Below, one piece after another: positions 7,260 through 10,081 of a stretch of 10,081 nucleotides of DNA. A program made the position numbers and the translations under genes. Below the pieces are notes generated by a model. That model had not been told where the DNA came from, searched no databases, and saw only the letters and a list, made by a program, of their open reading frames with translations. Every line of letters begins with the position of its first letter. Position 1 is the first letter of the stretch. This DNA is from Stephanodiscus triporus (lineage: Eukaryota > Bacillariophyta > Thalassiosirophyceae > Thalassiosirales > Thalassiosiraceae): positions 1 to 10,081 of the forward strand of contig JALLAZ010001134.1 of NCBI GenBank assembly GCA_036939755.1, read 5' to 3'.

Positions 7260-8210
7260 AACCACAACCAATGATGATGTGGCGATGCCCAGTCATTGGG
7301 GAGGACAATTATGATGCAAGAGGAGGAACTACGAGATGATGACAGTGTTATTGTCAACGTCGGCAGGACGATGGTGAGGTTGTTGTATGGTGGCCTTGAT
7401 GGTGGGGTGATTTCAGTGGTGATGCGCGGGAACGTGATTGCAAGTTACAGGAGGGAGGGAGGCACGAGGCTGTGGATGGTGTGTGTCATTGTGGTTGATG
7501 TTGGGACGACGATGTCAGGGTGGACGACGTCACATCTTCGTCCACATCTTGAATGCATCATCGCTACCGTCCACTCATGATAGTGGTGATGATGGTAGTG
7601 GCGATGATGGCAGGGGCAGCAACAGCACAGGTGATGACTACAGCAGCTGTTATGGTGATAGTGGCACCAACGAGGACGACGATGACAAAGATGACAACGG
7701 AGGCAACACAACAATCAATTGGTACACAGATTGGAAAAAGGATGGTGATGGCAATGAGGGCGGTGACGGCATGTCGTTGCCGTCACTGCTGTCTGCTCAT
7801 GGTAGCAGCCATGATGACGATGACGATGACAATAATGACAATGATGACGATGGCGGCAGCAGGCAGCAGCAGCAGAAGCAGCAACACAACAATCAAATCA
7901 ATGACGGTAGCACAATGATCATGGCGATAGTTGCAATGACAACGACGACGACTATGACGGTGACAACGGCCCAATATTATATGGCCAAGGACGTAATCGT
8001 TCCCTCTCAAGTGAAAGGGAGGAGGGTCATCGAACGACGTCGCATCAATCGTCGATCACGGCAACGGAGGGGGCAACGTCAACGGTTGGCCATCCCTGCC
8101 ACTTCCTTCCCTCCGACGATGATGAAGACAACAACAATGATGATGATGTGCACCAATGAAAACGTCAAAGTTGTGCCTCTTGGCATATTACTTGTGATGT
8201 GAAATTTTTG
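7260..8210. repeat. Imperfect GAT/GAC/ATG triplet-repeat zone
   Basis: The plus strand is dominated by imperfect ATG, GAT, GAC, CAG and ACG triplets, densest at 7560-7700, 7810-7900 and 7935-7965. A 254-codon plus frame starting at a GTG (7438) gives Asp, Asn, Gln and Thr runs with no folded-domain signal, and an overlapping frame gives Met/Thr runs. I interpret these as products of repeat expansion and not as a gene, though a short acidic disordered protein cannot be excluded. Confidence 0.55.
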
Positions 8211-8263
8211 CTGTCATCGAGCTCGATCACCTCTGCCCTCCTGCAAGTGCGACGGTCGTGGGA

Positions 8264-8310
8264 TCGTCATCGTCGTTGTCGTTGTCGTCGTCGTCGTCGT
8301 CGTCATCATC
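8264..8310. repeat. (GTC)n microsatellite
   Basis: Nearly pure GTC/GTT/ATC triplets; the minus strand reads GAC and would encode poly-Asp. It is flanked by C-rich runs near 8328-8347. Confidence 0.85.
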
Positions 8311-8411
8311 CTCCCCGTCGTATGGACCCCCCCCCTGCCCCCCCCCTGTCATCACCTTCCTCACTGTTGCTGCTGCCGTCGTCATCATCATCATGGGCGG
8401 ACGCGCGATGA

Positions 8412-8531
8412 TCACCCCCCCCCCCTCACGAGGGAGAGCATCGTCGCCGCAACCTCGTCTTCGTTGTCTTCGGCGACGACCTCTGCCGGTGGGACTCCGT
8501 TGTCTCCTTCATCGTAGTCGTTGCTGTCCAT
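8412..8531 (-). CDS. Doubtful acidic micro-ORF ending at a homopolymer
   Basis: From ATG 8531 the minus strand encodes 39 residues starting MDSNDYDEGDNGVPPAEVVA, rich in Asp and Glu, and stops immediately after a run of 11 G (C on the plus strand, 8415-8425). Directly beyond, another frame continues with a poly-Asp stretch to 8227. If the homopolymer length differs in the real genome the two would join as one acidic low-complexity protein. No domain is visible and repeat-derived coding is the simplest view. Confidence 0.2.
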   Translation of the reverse strand: MDSNDYDEGDNGVPPAEVVAEDNEDEVAATMLSLVRGGG

Positions 8532-8582
8532 CGTGATGTTTTGTTTTGTTTTGGGCTCAGCTGTGTTGTGATACTTGTTACA

Positions 8583-8619
8583 ATACACTTTTGTGTATAT
8601 TCGATTACACAATTGTGTA
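8583..8619. promoter_or_regulatory. Two adjacent perfect palindromic hairpins
   Basis: ATACAC-TTTT-GTGTAT (8583-8598) is followed by TACACAATTGTGTA (8606-8619), a perfect 14-bp palindrome. Both contain the same TACAC/GTGTA core. They lie about 250 bases upstream of the M16 gene start and might be regulatory, or mark a transcript end of something on either strand. Confidence 0.35.
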
Positions 8620-8738
8620 GGTAATCATCTGTCCGTCCCCATTTTCACCTATCGGAGGGAAACTAATTCAAGGGCGCTACATACGTAAGTAGCGGTATGT
8701 CGGGTTAAATCGGCGATTACAAGAAAGAGTGAGTGATC

Positions 8739-8792
8739 GCGCCAAAAAAGCGGGGGTGCCCTATATATTCCCCCCCCCTTTTGGCGCCCAAT
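8739..8792 (+). promoter_or_regulatory. Probable promoter: TATA inside inverted E2F-like sites, plus CCAAT
   Basis: GCGCCAAAA (8739-8747) and its exact reverse complement TTTTGGCGC (8779-8787) flank TATATAT (8762-8768). TTTTGGCGC fits the E2F/DP consensus TTTSSCGC, and CCAAT follows at 8788-8792. The M16 gene ATG is about 100 bases downstream. A further small inverted pair ACATAC/GTATGT lies at 8679-8700. The motifs are seen; their use as a promoter is inferred from position. Confidence 0.5.
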
Positions 8793-8870
8793 CCAGTGTG
8801 GCTTCCCTGGCCTGCGGTTGGGAAAAACTTGAACCCAACAATAATAACAAAAAAAAAGTAATTAACGACC

Positions 8871-10057
8871 ATGGTGCTCCTCCGGACGGCGAGCCGCCTC
8901 GTCGCTGGCTCAGCCCAGCGGCCGATGTCGACGGCCGCGGCGATCTACGTGTCGAGTGAGGCCTCCTCCTCCGTCGGCGTGCCCAAGTACGCGACGGAGG
9001 CGCCGGTTCCAACGATCACGAAACTCGACAACGGCGTCACGGTCGCCAGCTCGTACTGCGCGCCGGGGTGAGTCGTTGTTCGCCCGCGTGTCGGGATGGA
9101 GGATGTTGCATCGATTGTTGTTTTGTTTATTTATTTATTTATTTATTTATTTATTTCTTCGGCAATGAGATGATGGATATGGCCATCTCAGGGGGGGGGA
9201 GGGGGGGCGAGTCGTCGGCCCCGTCAAGGCCATATATTCGTATTACTATCCTGCCCCCGCAGAGCGGCGGAGGGAGGGCCAATCTAGGGGCGGCACAGCC
9301 GAGGGCGACGGACGGGGGGCGCGGGGAAAGCCATTATAATATATCGACGACATCTTCTTCGTCTTTTCAGGACAAAGCTTGGCGTTTCATACTCTGGTGG
9401 AATCAATCGATCTCACTAACATCTATGCCCTCTGTCGCCCCTTACCTTAATGTCCTTATTTCGTCTCAAACATGAACCCATCCACGCCGAATGACCACGA
9501 ACAACGAAACGAAAAGAGCCTCGCCGTCGAGCTACGTCACGACCCGCATCTCCGGCATCGGATCGCGATACGACAAGGTCGGCGGCGAGTCCGCGATCTT
9601 CGCCCGCTCGTCCGGGGGGACCGTCGGGCGCGAGTTCGTCTCCTTCCCCTCCCTCGTCCCCCTGGGCCACCCGACCGACCTATCGAACATCAAGTCGGCG
9701 CTGGTCGCGGAGATCGCGAGCGCGTCCTACGACGATCAGATGATGGATCGACTCCACGAGACCGCGTACCAGACCTCCGCCGTCGGCAATTCCCTGGGCA
9801 GTCCCCTGTTGGGCACCGCCGACTCCGTCTCGTCGGTCACCGCGGGCGACGTCAAGAGCGTCGCGGGGAATACGTGGGGGGAGGACGTGGTGGTCGTGGG
9901 GACGGGATCGGGGGAGCACGGAAAGTTGGTCCAGGATGTCGCGAACAAGGCATACGGCTCGTTGCCGAAGTCAGGAGGAGCCGCGGTGGTCAAAGCGGGA
10001 GAGAAGTTGTCATTCATCGAGGAGAGCACATCAGAAATTGTTTTATGTCCCATCTGA
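8871..10057 (+). CDS. Mitochondrial M16-family protein (processing peptidase / bc1 core-like), lacking the metal site
   Basis: Exon 1 (8871-9067) and exon 2 (from 9517, to a stop at 10057) join in phase to give 245 residues. Residues 1-24 (MVLLRTASRLVAGSAQRPMS...) are Arg/Ser/Ala-rich without acids, a typical mitochondrial presequence. KLDNGVTVAS (51-60) and GIGSRYD (79-85) match the start of M16 proteins (processing peptidase subunits, complex III core proteins). MMDRLHETAYQ (141-151) and the following VVVVGTGSGEH and YGSLPK match the later part of the same domain. The intervening segment that normally holds HxxEH and its downstream Glu is about 40 residues too short, and no HxxEH exists, so the protein is probably not catalytic. 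A core-2 or alpha-subunit role is plausible. The family is usually ~450-500 residues, so 10057 is either a truncation or hides an intron leading outside the window. Exon 2 might instead start at 9532. Confidence 0.75.
9068..9516 (+). other. Intron of the M16-family gene
   Basis: Donor GG|GTGAGT at 9068 is strong. A branch-like CTCACTAAC lies at about 9412-9420 and the first AG after it is 9515-9516, which restores the frame; AG at 9530-9531 also does. A stronger-looking acceptor, TCTTCGTCTTTTCAG ending at 9370, leads to an in-frame stop unless a second small intron follows. The intron contains (TTTA)7 and long G runs. Confidence 0.65.
9126..9153. repeat. (TTTA)7 microsatellite
   Basis: Seven perfect TTTA units within the intron of the M16-family gene, followed by TTTC. 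Two G runs (nine and seven bases) lie at about 9191-9207 in the same intron. Confidence 0.95.
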
Positions 10058-10081
10058 TGGGGCATATCAGATCGCATTTTT

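Noticed and set aside
7438..8202. 254-codon plus-strand frame as a real gene
   Set aside because: It starts at GTG and not ATG, is low-complexity throughout and tracks the triplet repeats.
9371..9490. Separate exon following the strong acceptor at 9370
   Set aside because: It reaches an in-frame stop within 16 codons and does not match the M16 family; only a further unsupported small intron would rescue it.

Overview
The window looks like nuclear DNA of a photosynthetic stramenopile, most likely a diatom. Three things support this. Two genes have clear GT-AG spliceosomal introns. One protein begins with a signal peptide ending in an Ala-Phe junction, the 'ASAFAP'-type plastid import signal of diatoms and relatives. 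One gene encodes a sterol C-24 methyltransferase. Coding exons are GC-rich and full of CGT/GTC/GAC-type triplets, while most intergenic DNA is AT-richer and carries decayed repeats. The genus cannot be fixed from sequence alone.

Layout. Positions 1-723 (minus strand) hold the 5' end of a plastid-targeted protein with a Rossmann-like start; it is open across the left edge. Positions 724-3143 contain no convincing gene. They hold a GC-rich fold-back patch (about 1384-1532), an array of three diverged ~180-190 bp repeats (about 1690-2200), four 21-nt tandem units (2691-2774) and a few doubtful small ORFs. Positions 3144-4954 (minus) hold a complete three-exon sterol methyltransferase gene. Positions 4955-8738 are gene-poor. 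They contain a pair of ~260-290 bp inverted repeat arms (5254-5543 and 6163-6419), a decayed minus-strand reading frame linked to those arms (5832-6455), a purine-rich strand segment, and a long GAT/GAC/CGT triplet-repeat zone (about 7260-8530). Positions 8739-8792 look like a promoter: a TATA-like box inside inverted E2F-like motifs, followed by CCAAT. It precedes a mitochondrial M16-family gene (8871 onward) that lacks the zinc/catalytic segment. That gene is either truncated at 10057 or continues past the window.

The three genes serve different compartments: plastid, a sterol-synthesis membrane (probably ER) and mitochondrion. They show no sign of a shared pathway. The most useful observations are the partial plastid gene open to the window edge, the M16 protein without its metal site, the inverted repeat with its decayed frame, and the E2F/TATA inverted repeat. 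I found no convincing RNA gene, CRISPR array or intact mobile element.
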